Assembly: GCA_016191115.1 (NCBI GenBank)
Contig: JACPPG010000040.1
Coordinates: 23,136 to 87,135, forward strand
Direction of reading: 5' to 3'
DNA from: Planctomycetia bacterium
GTDB lineage: Bacteria; Planctomycetota; Planctomycetia; Pirellulales; JACPPG01
Length of the DNA stretch: 64,000 nucleotides
The notes below the pieces were generated by a model. The model had not been told where the DNA came from, made no database searches, and was given only the letters and a program-made list of their open reading frames with translations. The translations under genes and the position numbers were made by a program. Positions 1 through 9,356 of the stretch are shown here, piece by piece. Positions within the stretch are counted from its first letter, which is position 1; the number at the start of each line of letters is the position of its first letter.

Positions 1-1599
1 GCCGGGCTTCTTCTGCACGCGATTGAAGAACGCGCCGATCCCGTAGTAGTTGTCCTGCGTCCACCGCTCGAAAGGATGATTGTGGCACTTGGCGCACTGG
101 ATGCGGATGCCCAGGAACAGTTGCGAAGTGGTTTCGGTGCAGTCGTTGGTGTCGGCGGCGGTGCGGAAGAAGTTAGCCGCCGGGTTGGCGAACGTGCTGC
201 CGTTGGCCGTAAGCAGCGTGCGGGCGAAGCGGTCGGCCGGCATGTTCGTGCGGAAGGCGTTGACCAGCCAGTGATGGAACTTGTGCACGCCGGCCGGCGT
301 CACCTTGTTCCCGCGTAACCGTAGCAAGTCGCCCCATTTGAGCGCCCAGAAGTCGGCGTACTCAGGCCGCTCCAAGAGCGCGTCGATCAGTTTCGCGCGC
401 TTGTCGGGGGCCTGATCGACAAGAAACGCCTGCGCCTCGCCGACGCCCGGCAGCTCGCCGATCACGTCCAGGTACGCGCGGCGGACGAACTCCTCGTCCG
501 AACACAAGTCAGACGGCAGGATCTGCAATTGCCGCAGTTTCTCGAACACGTCGTGGTCGACGAAGCTGCTCTCGGGCGGGTTGTTCCATTGGAAACCCTC
601 GACGTCCTTGAGGAACATCAGGGACGCGGTCTCCATCTTTTCCAGGTACCGGACCAGGATGGCCGACTCGCCGCGATCCAAGCCGGTGACGAAGCCGTCG
701 GCGTTGACCGTGGCCACGCCTTCGTCGGAGCTTGTGTACACGGCCAGGTTTGTGACGTCGCGAATGCTGCCGTCGGAGAAATGCGCCAAGACCAGCAACT
801 GCTGCGTGTGCGCCGGCCGCTTCAACAACCGCTGCCGTGGATACACGTCCACTTTCACGCACCGCGGCGCATCGGCCGGATCGACCTGGCAACCCTGCGC
901 GATCCAATCGTGCAACAGGTCATAGGCGGGGTCGGCCTTCTTCATCCGCCGGCCACCGCCGTGAGCCACTTCCATCAAAGGCTTGCGCAATAGCAAGCTC
1001 GCCTCGGGCTCGTACACGTTCGTGCGGCGATTGAACGCCTCGCGCACCAGGGTCTCTGTGTCGACGGCCGGGTCGTAAGCCCGCAGCGACATGCGGAAGC
1101 CCCCCTTGCCGCTGGGCGAGCCGTGGCAAGCGCCGGAATTGCAGCCCTGCTTCGACAGCGCGACGAGCGTCCCGTACTCGAACGAGACGACGTCAGGCTT
1201 GCTCTGGCCCGTGACTTCGACGGGGACCTTTACTTCGTGCCCACCAACCGTGACCGCGATTTCGGCCTTGCCGTCGGCCACCGGCACGGCCACGCCGTTC
1301 TCGATGCGGACGACCTGCGGGTTGGTCGATGTCAACTGGGCGGCACGCGTGAGGTCTTGCGTCGTGCCGTCCGCGTAGAAGCCACTCGCGATAATGTGCA
1401 TCCGCCGCCGCGGCGTCTGAAGCTGGATGGCGCCCGGCTGCACGTCAATCCGCTCCGGCGTGCCGACGACGATGGGTTCGAGCGCGGGCGGGGCGCCCGC
1501 TTGCGGCTCGGCGCCGACGGGGCCTGCCGCCAACAACGTCACCGCGGCCAGGGCGCCGCAGACCATCGGGCCAACGACCGTTCGCGTAAACTGGCGCAT
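1..1599 (-). CDS. DUF1549/DUF1553 planctomycete cytochrome-like protein, 3' end outside window
   Basis: The frame is open from an ATG at 1599 to the window edge (533 codons, no stop), so the C-terminal half is missing. A signal peptide (residues 1 to about 30, ending AGPVGAEP) is followed by an Ig-like (BIG2-type) stretch, then a Cys-Asn-x3-Cys-His motif (QGCNSGACHGSPSGKGGFR) and, near the edge, CAKCHNHPFE, a CxxCH motif at the end of the DUF1549 domain. Proteins of this build are typical of planctomycetes and are secreted; a heme or redox role is presumed, but the substrate is unknown. It lies downstream of the PPC-domain and DUF1501 genes on the same strand, the usual order of this family set. 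The DUF1553 half expected after DUF1549 is not visible here. Confidence 0.85.
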   Translation of the reverse strand, partial: MRQFTRTVVGPMVCGALAAVTLLAAGPVGAEPQAGAPPALEPIVVGTPERIDVQPGAIQLQTPRRRMHIIASGFYADGTTQDLTRAAQLTSTNPQVVRIENGVAVPVADGKAEIAVTVGGHEVKVPVEVTGQSKPDVVSFEYGTLVALSKQGCNSGACHGSPSGKGGFRMSLRAYDPAVDTETLVREAFNRRTNVYEPEASLLLRKPLMEVAHGGGRRMKKADPAYDLLHDWIAQGCQVDPADAPRCVKVDVYPRQRLLKRPAHTQQLLVLAHFSDGSIRDVTNLAVYTSSDEGVATVNADGFVTGLDRGESAILVRYLEKMETASLMFLKDVEGFQWNNPPESSFVDHDVFEKLRQLQILPSDLCSDEEFVRRAYLDVIGELPGVGEAQAFLVDQAPDKRAKLIDALLERPEYADFWALKWGDLLRLRGNKVTPAGVHKFHHWLVNAFRTNMPADRFARTLLTANGSTFANPAANFFRTAADTNDCTETTSQLFLGIRIQCAKCHNHPFERWTQDNYYGIGAFFNRVQKKPG

Positions 1600-1648
1600 C
1601 GCTTCTCCCTCGCTTTGAGCTGCTTACTTTTTGTTGCACCCCGACGCC

Positions 1649-1725
1649 GGGAGCGCGAGGCTCCTGTTGAGCCGCTCTCCCTCGTTGCACTTGCGCCGCG
1701 GCTCGGCGGGAGCCTCGCCCTCCCG
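1649..1725. repeat. GC-rich intergenic palindrome (GGGAGGGCGAGGCTCC family)
   Basis: Two arms, GGGAGCGCGAGGCTCC and, inverted, GGAGCCTCGCCCTCCC, flank a short centre between the PPC gene and the DUF1549 gene. A sister copy lies at 45946-46024. The arms can form a long hairpin, so it may act as a terminator or a transcript-stabilising structure. It is a dispersed family, not a coding region. Confidence 0.6.
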
Positions 1726-1759
1726 TTACCTCGCCACGGCGGAACTTCGAACACTCCTC

Positions 1760-4096
1760 TTAAGGCCGAGTAATCTCCAGGCTCACTGGATCGCTTTCCA
1801 GGCTCACGGCGCGATCCTTGACTTTCATCGTGGCCGTGGCCGCGATCTCCACCTTCCCCGCCGCCATGTCGCCCGCGGCCGATAGCTCGATCGCGGCCTC
1901 GTTCTGTCCCTCCGGTACCGTGACCTCGGGTGGGCCGCTCATGCCCGTTGGCACGTGCTTCAGCCGCACGGTGACGGGCCCTGTGGCGTCGCCATACCGC
2001 GTGAGCTTCACCGCGACCGCTTGCTTGCCGCCTGCCACCAGCGGGCCGGCCGGCGCCAGCGAGACCTGCACCGGCTTCACCACGCGCAACACCAGGTCGG
2101 CGATCGTCACCGTTTTCGGCTGATTCTGAAATGTCGCCGTGCCGGTGATCGAAAGCGGGTAGTCCCCTTCGGCCAACGCCATCGGGCCGGCGACTTCAAT
2201 CGCCACCTCGGGCTTGCCTTTTTCAATCGGGGCTACCTTGGCCGAAACGCCTTCTGGCAAGCCGGCGACGGCCAGCTCGATCTTGTCGTCGAACTTGTTG
2301 AGCCGTTTGGCCTCGACTTTGAAGCTCGTCGTTCCGACGAATTGCGGGAAGGGAATGGCCCCGGCCGGCGCAGCCGAAAGTTGAAAGAAGTCTGGAAACA
2401 CCGGGCCGACACCCAACCCTACCAGCCCGTCCAGGTCGGCCGGCGGATACGCCCAACCGCCTAGCGCGGTCTTGAGCGGGGTAAGCGTGCTGGCGGTGGT
2501 TTGGAATTCGGCGTCGCCGATCTTGGCGCGGCCGAGAATGCGGACGTTGGCCCACCGGCCCGGCTCCATATTCGCCGGCAGGGTCACACGAAGCACGGTC
2601 TCTTTGCCTTTTTCGGCGATCGTGTTGCCGGCAAGCGAAAGCCCTTCGCCGGCCCCCTCGACTGATAGTGCAATCGGCCCATCGTAATCGCGGCGGGCGC
2701 AGGTGACCTTGGCGACGAACACGCCGCGGGTCGGCGCGTCGAATTTCTCACCTTCGACGGCCAGCGTGAAGCCGGGCCGATAGACCTCGACCGTGATCCG
2801 ATACACGAAGTCCGGTCCGCCGCGACGCAGCAAGTCCTCGACCATCAGGCGATAGACGCCGTCGGCCGGCGCCGTAAAGTCGATGATGCCGTCTTCGGTG
2901 CCCGAATCTTCGGCTTCGGCCACCTGGCCGCCATCGGCCTTCGATAACCGCATGAACAAGTCGCTCGGCGAGCCCAGGCTGCGCGTCTTGCCGGTGAAGA
3001 CCCATCGCTGGCCTTGCTTTGCCTCGAATTGGAACCAGTCGCGGTCCTTGGCCGCATCGAAGCGGCCGTTGATGGCCGTGGGGAGGGTGACCGGCGAGGC
3101 CGTCTCTGGCGTGTCGTTGGGTTCCAGCTCGACTTGCTCTGATGCGCTACCGACCGCCACGTTGACAATGCCTGAGCCTTGCCCGCCGGGGAATTTCGCG
3201 GCGACGGTCATGCGATCGACAGCGGAAGAGGCTGGCATCGGGACAACCATCGGCGCCATTTCTGCTCCCTCGGCTCCCGCCAACCGGACTTTGGCCTGGC
3301 TGCCACGGCGCCCGCCCATCGGATAGGTCGTCGTCGCCAGGGGGAAGTTGCCGACGCGCATGCGGTAGCGATGCGTCGGCCCGCCCAGGTAGCGAATGTC
3401 GCGCAGCTCGAGCAGGTACGTCCCATTGACGGCAATGGTGTGGGCGAATCGGCAATCGGCGCCGATCCCCGGCTCGTCGTCGCTGTAGGCCAGTTCGTGG
3501 CCGGAGGAATCCAATAGTCGAATGACAGCGTCGAGCGGGTAACCCAGCCGCCGGGCCACGACCTCGACGGTGATTCGCTGGCCGGCAACGGCCTCGAAGC
3601 GATAGAAGTCGTAGCTTTCCGCCTCGCAGGCCCCATCCACGGCGACCGGAAGAGTGATCTGCTGGGCGGCCTCGGGCGATTTGTTGCTGCCGTTGTCGAC
3701 CGCGCTCGGCAGATCGTCGACCATCAACAGCCGCAGATTGGAGATGCCCCCGCCGTTCGCCACGCGGAGGCCGTAGATGCCCACTGCGGCGGTAGCAGGA
3801 ACATTGACGCGGTAGCTGACCTGGGCTGGCTCGGTGCCATTCTTGTCGACGCCCGGCGTCAGCGCGGCCTCGGCCGGCATACCCCACCAGGCGCCCGTCG
3901 GCGCGGCCAGATTGGCGCCGTACAGCACGATGTCGGTCGCGGCGCCGGCGGCGACCGCGGCGGGCACGGTGTGCGTGATCGACGGCGCCTGGGCAACCGC
4001 CATCCGCGCCGTGGCAAGCACTGCGGCGAGAGCCCACAGGGCGCGCCCCGCGATCGTCGCATATCGCTTCAATCTAAGCCGCTGGCTTTCAGGCAT
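1760..4096 (-). CDS. PPC (pre-peptidase C-terminal) domain secreted protein
   Basis: A 778-residue exported protein. The N-terminus (MPESQRLRLKRYATIAG, then a hydrophobic run ending AVAQA) is a signal peptide. The ATG at 4096 is preferred to an in-frame TTG two codons upstream. Two bacterial PPC-type beta domains are visible, one around residues 140-250 (AESYDFYRFEAVAGQRITVE) and one around 335-445 (DRDWFQFEAKQGQRWVFTGK); beta-sandwich repeats fill the C-terminal half. There is no protease domain, so the protein is probably a binding or structural partner. It sits between a DUF1501 gene upstream and a DUF1549/DUF1553 gene downstream, a set often found together in planctomycetes and likely one transcription unit. 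Function beyond cell-surface or periplasmic location is unknown. Confidence 0.85.
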   Translation of the reverse strand: MPESQRLRLKRYATIAGRALWALAAVLATARMAVAQAPSITHTVPAAVAAGAATDIVLYGANLAAPTGAWWGMPAEAALTPGVDKNGTEPAQVSYRVNVPATAAVGIYGLRVANGGGISNLRLLMVDDLPSAVDNGSNKSPEAAQQITLPVAVDGACEAESYDFYRFEAVAGQRITVEVVARRLGYPLDAVIRLLDSSGHELAYSDDEPGIGADCRFAHTIAVNGTYLLELRDIRYLGGPTHRYRMRVGNFPLATTTYPMGGRRGSQAKVRLAGAEGAEMAPMVVPMPASSAVDRMTVAAKFPGGQGSGIVNVAVGSASEQVELEPNDTPETASPVTLPTAINGRFDAAKDRDWFQFEAKQGQRWVFTGKTRSLGSPSDLFMRLSKADGGQVAEAEDSGTEDGIIDFTAPADGVYRLMVEDLLRRGGPDFVYRITVEVYRPGFTLAVEGEKFDAPTRGVFVAKVTCARRDYDGPIALSVEGAGEGLSLAGNTIAEKGKETVLRVTLPANMEPGRWANVRILGRAKIGDAEFQTTASTLTPLKTALGGWAYPPADLDGLVGLGVGPVFPDFFQLSAAPAGAIPFPQFVGTTSFKVEAKRLNKFDDKIELAVAGLPEGVSAKVAPIEKGKPEVAIEVAGPMALAEGDYPLSITGTATFQNQPKTVTIADLVLRVVKPVQVSLAPAGPLVAGGKQAVAVKLTRYGDATGPVTVRLKHVPTGMSGPPEVTVPEGQNEAAIELSAAGDMAAGKVEIAATATMKVKDRAVSLESDPVSLEITRP

Positions 4097-4362
4097 GGGC
4101 AAGTCACTTGGCGCGTGCGAATCGTTGGGCTAGTGGGGCCCTCGATCCCTTGCTCGTGGCGTGTCGGTAAAGGTAGGCGTCGACGAGTTGGCGAAGACAG
4201 GTCTTCGACAGCCGCGCGACGTACGGTCGGTCTGGCGGGATTCAGAAGCATGGGCCGGACGCGGGTTTCCCACGGCGCGCATCCGCAACCACCCCATGAC
4301 CTTAAACCGCCGCCGAGGCGGTTGTCAAACAATAAGCGACATTTCGACTCGGGCACCCCCCC

Positions 4363-5793
4363 TTATGCAAACAATGCCCGCATCGCCCGGCCCTCGCAAA
4401 CCCGCAGCGGCCGCCCCATGCGGTCGACGAGCATGAGCTCCGGGTCGATACCCAACGCGTGATAGATCGTGGCCGCGTAATCTTGCGGCGAGACAGGCGC
4501 GCTGGCGGGATACGCGCCGTGTGCGTCGCTGGCGCCGTACACCGCGCCGCGACCAATGCCGCCACCGGCCAAGAGACCACTGTAGCAATGCGGCCAGTGG
4601 TCGCGTCCGACGCCAGCGCGGGTGATCTGGGGCTTGCGGCCAAATTCTCCCACCCACGCCACGATCGTTTCGTCCAACAGGCCGCGCTCCTCCAAGTCGA
4701 TAAGCAAAGCGGCCAGCGCGCGATCGGCGGGCGGAATCAGGTCTTTCTTCAGTCGCCGGAAATTATTGCCGTGCGTGTCCCAGAAGTTGCCGCCGTCGTT
4801 GTGCCAGTTGACGCTCACCAGGCTCACGCCGTGCTCGATCAGACGTCGCGCCAAAAGCACGCACTGGCCGTGGATATTCCGCCCGTAACGTTCGCGGACC
4901 TTTTCCGGCTCGGCCGATAGATCGAACGCTTGCCGCGCCGCGGTGGAACCCACCAGACCGAGCGCCTGTTGCTTGAACGCTTCGGCACCAGCCGAGTTGT
5001 CGAGCGCGCGGCGTTGCTCGTCCACCAGCCGCAGCAGATGCTGGCGGCCCTCCAGTCGGCCGAGCGTGACGTCGTCCGCGAGCGCAAGCTCCGGGACGCT
5101 CCAGTCGCGCGCATTCGGATCGCCCGAGAGCAGCATCGGATCGTAGCGCGACCCGAGCCAGCCCCCGTTCTGGCCTGGGGCGCGGCCACCGGGCGCGGCC
5201 GGGTGCGCCGCCACCCACGGCAGCGTGACGAACGGTGGCACGGCCCGCGCGGCCTGTTGCAGCCGAGCCACCACCGAGCCTAGGTGGGGCGTGTCGCGAT
5301 CGCTGGGCCCATCAACATCACTGTTGAGCACCGGAGCGCGATGACCGGTCAGTGTGGCGTGACCGCTCGACAGGTGTGCCGGGTCGCTATGTGTAAGCGA
5401 GCGAACGACAGCCAGGCGATCGGCCACTTTGGCGACCTGCTCGAAATGCTCGCAGATCGACAGGGCGGGCACGGCGGTCGAGATGGAACGGAACTCGCCG
5501 CGAATCTCGCGCGGGGCATCGGGCTTGGGGTCGAATGTATCGAGCTGGCTTGGACCGCCCCACATAAAGAGGAAGATGCACGCCTTGGCGCGGCCAAAGC
5601 CGGTGGGCGCGCCCGCGCCGCCGGGCGTTGCGGCGGCTCTCGCGCCGCACAGAGCATCCAGCCCCAGTCCGAGAAGGCCGAGCGAGCCGGCCTCCAGGAT
5701 GCGGCGCCGGCTCATCCGCCGCAGCGAACGGAACTCCGCGCAGCCGCCTGCCTGGGGACGAAGCGGGTCGTGGGGCGAGCCTGACGGAGCCAT
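4363..5793 (-). CDS. DUF1501 domain-containing protein (sulfatase-like fold, Tat-type leader)
   Basis: This 476-residue protein begins with a long leader carrying a twin-Arg-like run (SRRRILEAGSLGLLGLGL) around residues 28-45, suggesting Tat export. The body shows DUF1501 hallmarks: CIFLFMWGGPSQLDTFDPKP near residues 70-90, RSLTHSDPAHLSSGHATLTG near 150, and VAWVGEFGRKPQITRAGVGR followed by DHWP near residue 395. The family is distantly related to sulfatases and alkaline phosphatases, and its substrate is unknown. It is the first gene of the minus-strand run DUF1501 - PPC - DUF1549/DUF1553. The 266-bp gap to the PPC gene may hold a second promoter. Confidence 0.9.
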   Translation of the reverse strand: MAPSGSPHDPLRPQAGGCAEFRSLRRMSRRRILEAGSLGLLGLGLDALCGARAAATPGGAGAPTGFGRAKACIFLFMWGGPSQLDTFDPKPDAPREIRGEFRSISTAVPALSICEHFEQVAKVADRLAVVRSLTHSDPAHLSSGHATLTGHRAPVLNSDVDGPSDRDTPHLGSVVARLQQAARAVPPFVTLPWVAAHPAAPGGRAPGQNGGWLGSRYDPMLLSGDPNARDWSVPELALADDVTLGRLEGRQHLLRLVDEQRRALDNSAGAEAFKQQALGLVGSTAARQAFDLSAEPEKVRERYGRNIHGQCVLLARRLIEHGVSLVSVNWHNDGGNFWDTHGNNFRRLKKDLIPPADRALAALLIDLEERGLLDETIVAWVGEFGRKPQITRAGVGRDHWPHCYSGLLAGGGIGRGAVYGASDAHGAYPASAPVSPQDYAATIYHALGIDPELMLVDRMGRPLRVCEGRAMRALFA

Positions 5794-6037
5794 GGCGGGA
5801 ATCGGCGGGAGGGTGGGGCGGGGGCCGATTGCCGAACAGCCAAACGCATCGACATCGGTTGATTGATTTTAATGGCGCCCCCTGCGGCAGCACAACCAAG
5901 ATTTGGGGCCAATTTGCGATGGGGGGACAGACGGGATGCCGGCCTTTGCAAGTACTTGCGGCCCAAGCGGAGCCGCCGATAATGCCCCTTTTGCCCCGTG
6001 AGGCGTCCGCCGCCACCAATCCCGCCAGCCCAAAGAG

Positions 6038-6139
6038 ACGACGAGGAGACCACAAATGCCGTCCGATGCAGCGACGCCTCGTTCTTCGCCAACGGCAATA
6101 CAACGACGAGGAGACCACAAATGCCGTCCGATGCAGCGA
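6038..6139 (+). repeat. 37-bp direct repeat duplicating a ribosome-binding site and start codon
   Basis: The same 37 bases occur at 6038-6074 and 6103-6139, 65 bp apart. Each copy holds GACGAGGAGACCACAAATG, that is a GAGGAG ribosome-binding site and an ATG. Only the second ATG (6121) opens the NIPSNAP frame. The first ATG (6056) is out of frame by two and would start a different short reading frame running into the gene. Confidence 0.85.
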
Positions 6140-6585
6140 AGCCGAATCGTCCCCTTACCGTCCTGGCCGTTGTTGCCGCGTTCGCCCTGGGCACGGTGGT
6201 GGCGATCCTTATCACGCGCCCCGCGGCGGCCGAGGATAAGCCGGCCGCGGAACGATTTTTTGAGATGCGAACGTATGTCGCCCACGACGGAAAGTTCGCG
6301 GACCTGCACAAGCGCTTTCGGGAGCACACCAACCGGCTGTTCCAGAAACATGGGATGACGCTCATCGGCTACTGGACGCCCGCCAGCGGACCCGAGGCCG
6401 AAAACACGCTCGTGTACATCCTGGCCTACCCTAGCCGCGAAGCACGGGAGAAGTCGTGGAAGGACTTCATGGCCGATCCCGAGTGGCAGTCCGTTCGCAA
6501 GGAATCGGAAAAGAACGGACCTCTATTGGCGAAGCCGCCGGTGTCGCAATTCCTCAAGCCGACGGACTACTCGCCGATCAAGTAA
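6121..6585 (+). CDS. NIPSNAP family protein, exported
   Basis: A 154-residue protein with an N-terminal hydrophobic signal or anchor (LTVLAVVAAFALGTVVAILI, ending RPAAAEDK) followed by one NIPSNAP ferredoxin-like domain: RFFEMRTYVAHDGKFADLHK, then HGMTLIGYWTP, and a C-terminal SREAREKSWKDFMADPEW. Such proteins are small alpha/beta-barrel dimers related to antibiotic-biosynthesis monooxygenases; the planctomycete versions are usually exported and uncharacterised. The start at 6121 has GAGGAG 10 bases upstream; longer in-frame extensions run through the 37-bp direct repeat and are not protein-like. No obvious operon partner: the next gene begins 128 bp downstream. Confidence 0.85.
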   Translation: MPSDAAKPNRPLTVLAVVAAFALGTVVAILITRPAAAEDKPAAERFFEMRTYVAHDGKFADLHKRFREHTNRLFQKHGMTLIGYWTPASGPEAENTLVYILAYPSREAREKSWKDFMADPEWQSVRKESEKNGPLLAKPPVSQFLKPTDYSPIK

Positions 6586-6713
6586 ACTGGCGGCATCTTT
6601 GACCGCTTGTCGACGGCACGCAGGGAGGCGCATTGCGCGCACCAGGCACGTCGGAAGCGTCGGTGTGCGAGCTCGCTTCAATGCCAGGCACGGAACGACC
6701 AGGAGAAACTCTT

Positions 6714-7577
6714 ATGACCGACCGCCAGAAATGGACCGTGTACCCCTTGTTGTTCTTGGCGCTGGGCATCGTGCTCAAGGACAAGATGGGTTTCCCGATC
6801 CCGCGGCTGACTTGCCAGGAGCTGGAAATTGTCGGCGCCGACGGATCGCAACACGTGTTCTTGGGTAGCGACGGCGTCACCTCCCGGCAATTCGCGGTCA
6901 CAAGCACCGATGGCCAACAGCAGGTCGTGCTCGCCGAAACGGGGATCGCCTGCCGGCAGATGTCGATTACCAACGCCGCCGGAAAGCCCCAGATCGTGCT
7001 AGGCGGCGCGGGCATCGCTTGCCGCGAGCTGACGATCGTCGATTCGAAGGGAAAACCGCAAATATCCCTGGGCGGCGTCCGCGGATCAGGCGTCGTCGAA
7101 ATCCTCGGGCAACGCGTGGCGTGCCGCGAACTGGAAATCGTCGATAAGGACGGACGGCCGCAAATTCTGCTCGGCAGCAATCGAGGGTCGGGCGTCGTCG
7201 AGGTGCTGGGCCCGCAAGACCACCCCTTGGTGCTCATGGGCCCCGATGCCTCGGGGCAACGCGGCACGATCGGGACCTACGACGCCGACGGCCGGCCGCA
7301 GTTGGGCATGGGCATCCAGGGTAGCACCGTGGCCCTGCTGCTCTACGATCCGGCGCAAAACAACATCGTCGCGCTAGCGCGCGACGCCAATGGCAAAGGC
7401 GCCGTGCAGACCGGGCCCATGTTCCAGATCAAGGTCGAGCCGATCCGCCCAGGCGAAGCACCCAAGAAAACGGAACCGCGGGAAGAGGAGACCCCGGCTG
7501 AAGGCCCATCGCCCGCGGAGGAGCCATCCGAGGCCGAGTCACGACCGGCCAAGGACGGCGAACCACAAGGGCGCTAA
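6714..7577 (+). CDS. Membrane-anchored repeat protein (beta-solenoid-like), function unknown
   Basis: A 287-residue protein starting at an ATG preceded by AGGAG. A short N-terminal hydrophobic segment (YPLLFLALGIVL) probably anchors it in the membrane. Residues 25-170 hold about six degenerate repeats of about 20 residues, each close to CRELEIVDKDGRPQILLG (for instance CRQMSITNAAGKPQIVLGG and CRELTIVDSKGKPQISLGG), the kind of spacing seen in beta-solenoids. The C-terminal 50 residues are acidic and Pro/Glu-rich and look disordered. I do not recognise a family with a known function. It lies 128 bp after the NIPSNAP gene on the same strand, and a short palindromic intergenic repeat follows it. 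Confidence 0.7.
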   Translation: MTDRQKWTVYPLLFLALGIVLKDKMGFPIPRLTCQELEIVGADGSQHVFLGSDGVTSRQFAVTSTDGQQQVVLAETGIACRQMSITNAAGKPQIVLGGAGIACRELTIVDSKGKPQISLGGVRGSGVVEILGQRVACRELEIVDKDGRPQILLGSNRGSGVVEVLGPQDHPLVLMGPDASGQRGTIGTYDADGRPQLGMGIQGSTVALLLYDPAQNNIVALARDANGKGAVQTGPMFQIKVEPIRPGEAPKKTEPREEETPAEGPSPAEEPSEAESRPAKDGEPQGR

Positions 7578-7579
7578 GG

Positions 7580-7712
7580 GCGAGGATGGAAATGTCGAAT
7601 GCCGAAATCCGAATGTCTGAATGTCTAACCTTCGGATTTCGCGATTTCGGGTTTGCAGTTTCAGAGTTCTTTCGACACGCGCGCTTCGGCATTCGACGTT
7701 TCCGAAGCTACC
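7580..7712. repeat. Palindromic intergenic element (CGAAATCCGAATGTC family)
   Basis: AT-richer intergenic sequence with inverted arms around GAATGCCGAAATCCGAATGT and ACCTTCGGATTTCGCGATTT. Related arms recur at about 41690-41800 and 47440-47490 between other genes. It lies between two convergent genes and may work as a bidirectional terminator. Confidence 0.45.
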
Positions 7713-8856
7713 GGCTCACCGGCGCGCGCAGCGCGGTAGCGGTGGCCTTCTCCGCCGGCGCGCTGCCAAAGCGGCGCTCGCGGTAGATCTCAAGTCCTCG
7801 GGCGGCGTGGTACAGTCCGCCGCACTCCAGCTCGTACGGCTGCGTCTCCTCGACCATGTCGCACAATGCGACCACGGCCTTGATCATCCATTGCGAGCGC
7901 AGCTCCTGCTCCGGTAGCGCCAGCGCCAAAAACTCGAGCGTATGCCCGGTTGTCCCCAGTCGCTGCCCGACGTCGGCCGTCGAGGCGGGGCGCTGTGCGT
8001 CGAAATAGTTCGACGAGAACGAGCCGTCGGGCTGCTGGAACATGCGGGCCATGCCGATCGCGCCCGGCGTGACGTCGGTGCCATAGATCACGTCATGCGC
8101 CGTCTTCCAGCCGCCGGTCAACTGGCCGCCGGCGTCGACGTGCCGTTTGAGCGCCACGGTGAGCGCCGTCAACCGGTGCGTGCCGCCGCAGGCACTAGTC
8201 GTCAGGTCCTGGGTGGCCTCCATGGCGACGACCCGCTCGATTGTCCATTCGGCTCCGTTCTTGGCCGTCCATTTGACGTCGCGCGGCAGGTAGGCGGTGA
8301 AGCCCATCAGGGACCAGGTGGCTTCCATGCCGTCATAGATGTCCCACTGGGCCTGCGTCACGAGATCGCGGATGGTGTATTTCCGGCCGGCGACTAAAAA
8401 CGGCGTGTCGTCCTTCAAGCCGCATAGCGACATGTAACCGAGCCACTGGTCCTCGTGCCCTTGGCCGCTTTTGCTGCCCGCCTCGAGAATCGCCTCTAAC
8501 CCCTTGTCGCCGGGGACCAGGTTCCAGCCGGAGAGCCGGCCCCCGTCCTGCAAATACTTTAAGGCCGAAGTCGGCTTGCCCTGCACGTCGAGCTGCAGAT
8601 CAGGCCCGAAGGCCAGAATGCCGTGCACGACCTGCCAGGCGGCGTTGCTCTCGGCCACCAAATGCCGGCGGCGGCACACGTCGATCGCCTGATCGATCCG
8701 CCCGCGCAGTTCGTCGCTGTCGATGTCGAGCACACGTGGCGATGCGGCAGCCGCGCTCGACACGCTGCTCTTCGCGCATCCCGACAAGGGCACCAACGAC
8801 GCCAGAACCAAAAGCAGTCCGAGAAGCGGCCGGTACGGGCGGAGAAATTGGGGCAT
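7708..8856 (-). CDS. Planctomycete lipoprotein, function unknown
   Basis: A 382-residue protein beginning MPQFLRPYRPLLGLLLVLAS and reaching a lipobox (LVPLSGCAKS), so it is predicted to be a lipid-anchored envelope protein. The start at 8856 is chosen because it opens directly into the signal peptide; an upstream in-frame start at 8910 would add 18 residues. The mature part is mostly helical, with WQVVHGILAFGPDLQLDVQG near residue 75, an ACGGTHRLTALTVALKRHVD segment near residue 220, and a C-terminal ELECGGLYHAARGLEIYRER. The helix-rich build with HRL and GHTLEFLALAL motifs faintly recalls alpha/alpha-barrel proteins. I assign no activity. Confidence 0.7.
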   Translation of the reverse strand: MPQFLRPYRPLLGLLLVLASLVPLSGCAKSSVSSAAAASPRVLDIDSDELRGRIDQAIDVCRRRHLVAESNAAWQVVHGILAFGPDLQLDVQGKPTSALKYLQDGGRLSGWNLVPGDKGLEAILEAGSKSGQGHEDQWLGYMSLCGLKDDTPFLVAGRKYTIRDLVTQAQWDIYDGMEATWSLMGFTAYLPRDVKWTAKNGAEWTIERVVAMEATQDLTTSACGGTHRLTALTVALKRHVDAGGQLTGGWKTAHDVIYGTDVTPGAIGMARMFQQPDGSFSSNYFDAQRPASTADVGQRLGTTGHTLEFLALALPEQELRSQWMIKAVVALCDMVEETQPYELECGGLYHAARGLEIYRERRFGSAPAEKATATALRAPVSR

Positions 8857-9021
8857 GGGCAGGGGGCTCGCTATGCAGTGGAAATCCAGTCGTAGCCGCG
8901 GCAGTTGCAATCCATTTGCCTACAGTGGCAGATGCGTCGATGCCTCCCGAGGGAGGTCATTCACGACTTAGAAAAATACCACGCGGACGGGCGCCGGGCC
9001 AATCGTGGTGGCGGGATGGGC

Positions 9022-9158
9022 AGGGCCGTTCACAGATTCAAGCTTGCCGGCGGCGCACCGGCGGGAAAGTGGGACAGGCACCGAGACGCAACGTTGGTCT
9101 GAAAGGACTTGCGCTGTTTATGCTCGGAGCCAGTCCCATTTTCCCGCCTCGCCATTCA
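9022..9158 (+). mobile_element. 155-bp dispersed repeat, copy A (right end decayed)
   Basis: Begins AGGGCCGTTCACAGATTCAA and carries the inner inverted arms GGCGGGAAAGTGGGACAGGC and GCCAGTCCCATTTTCCCGCC. The last ~20 bases of the full-length element are missing; the copy stops after CGCCATTC. It lies between the divergent lipoprotein and zinc-peptidase genes. The other copies are at 14590, 20311, 25297, 54552 and 56712. Confidence 0.85.
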
Positions 9159-9356
9159 GGGGCACCATGAAGATAAGGGGCCGCCGCACGACCCGGCTCA
9201 ACTCCCTTTGGCGATGCTTCGTAGAATAACCTGGCAAGCGCGATTTCGCTGTCAACAAGCATCGACAGCAAACGAACGACAGAATAGCCGCGCTTGGGCC
9301 GCCTGCCGCGTCGCTCGGCCCAAGACCGCGCACAAGACACACCGGAGTCCCGTCAG
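9159..9356. other. Non-coding stretch before the zinc peptidase
   Basis: No convincing reading frame. It holds one GC-rich inverted repeat (GCGCTTGGGCCG with CGGCCCAAGACCGCGC) at about 9290-9335, which may be a hairpin in the 5' leader of the peptidase gene. Confidence 0.4.
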
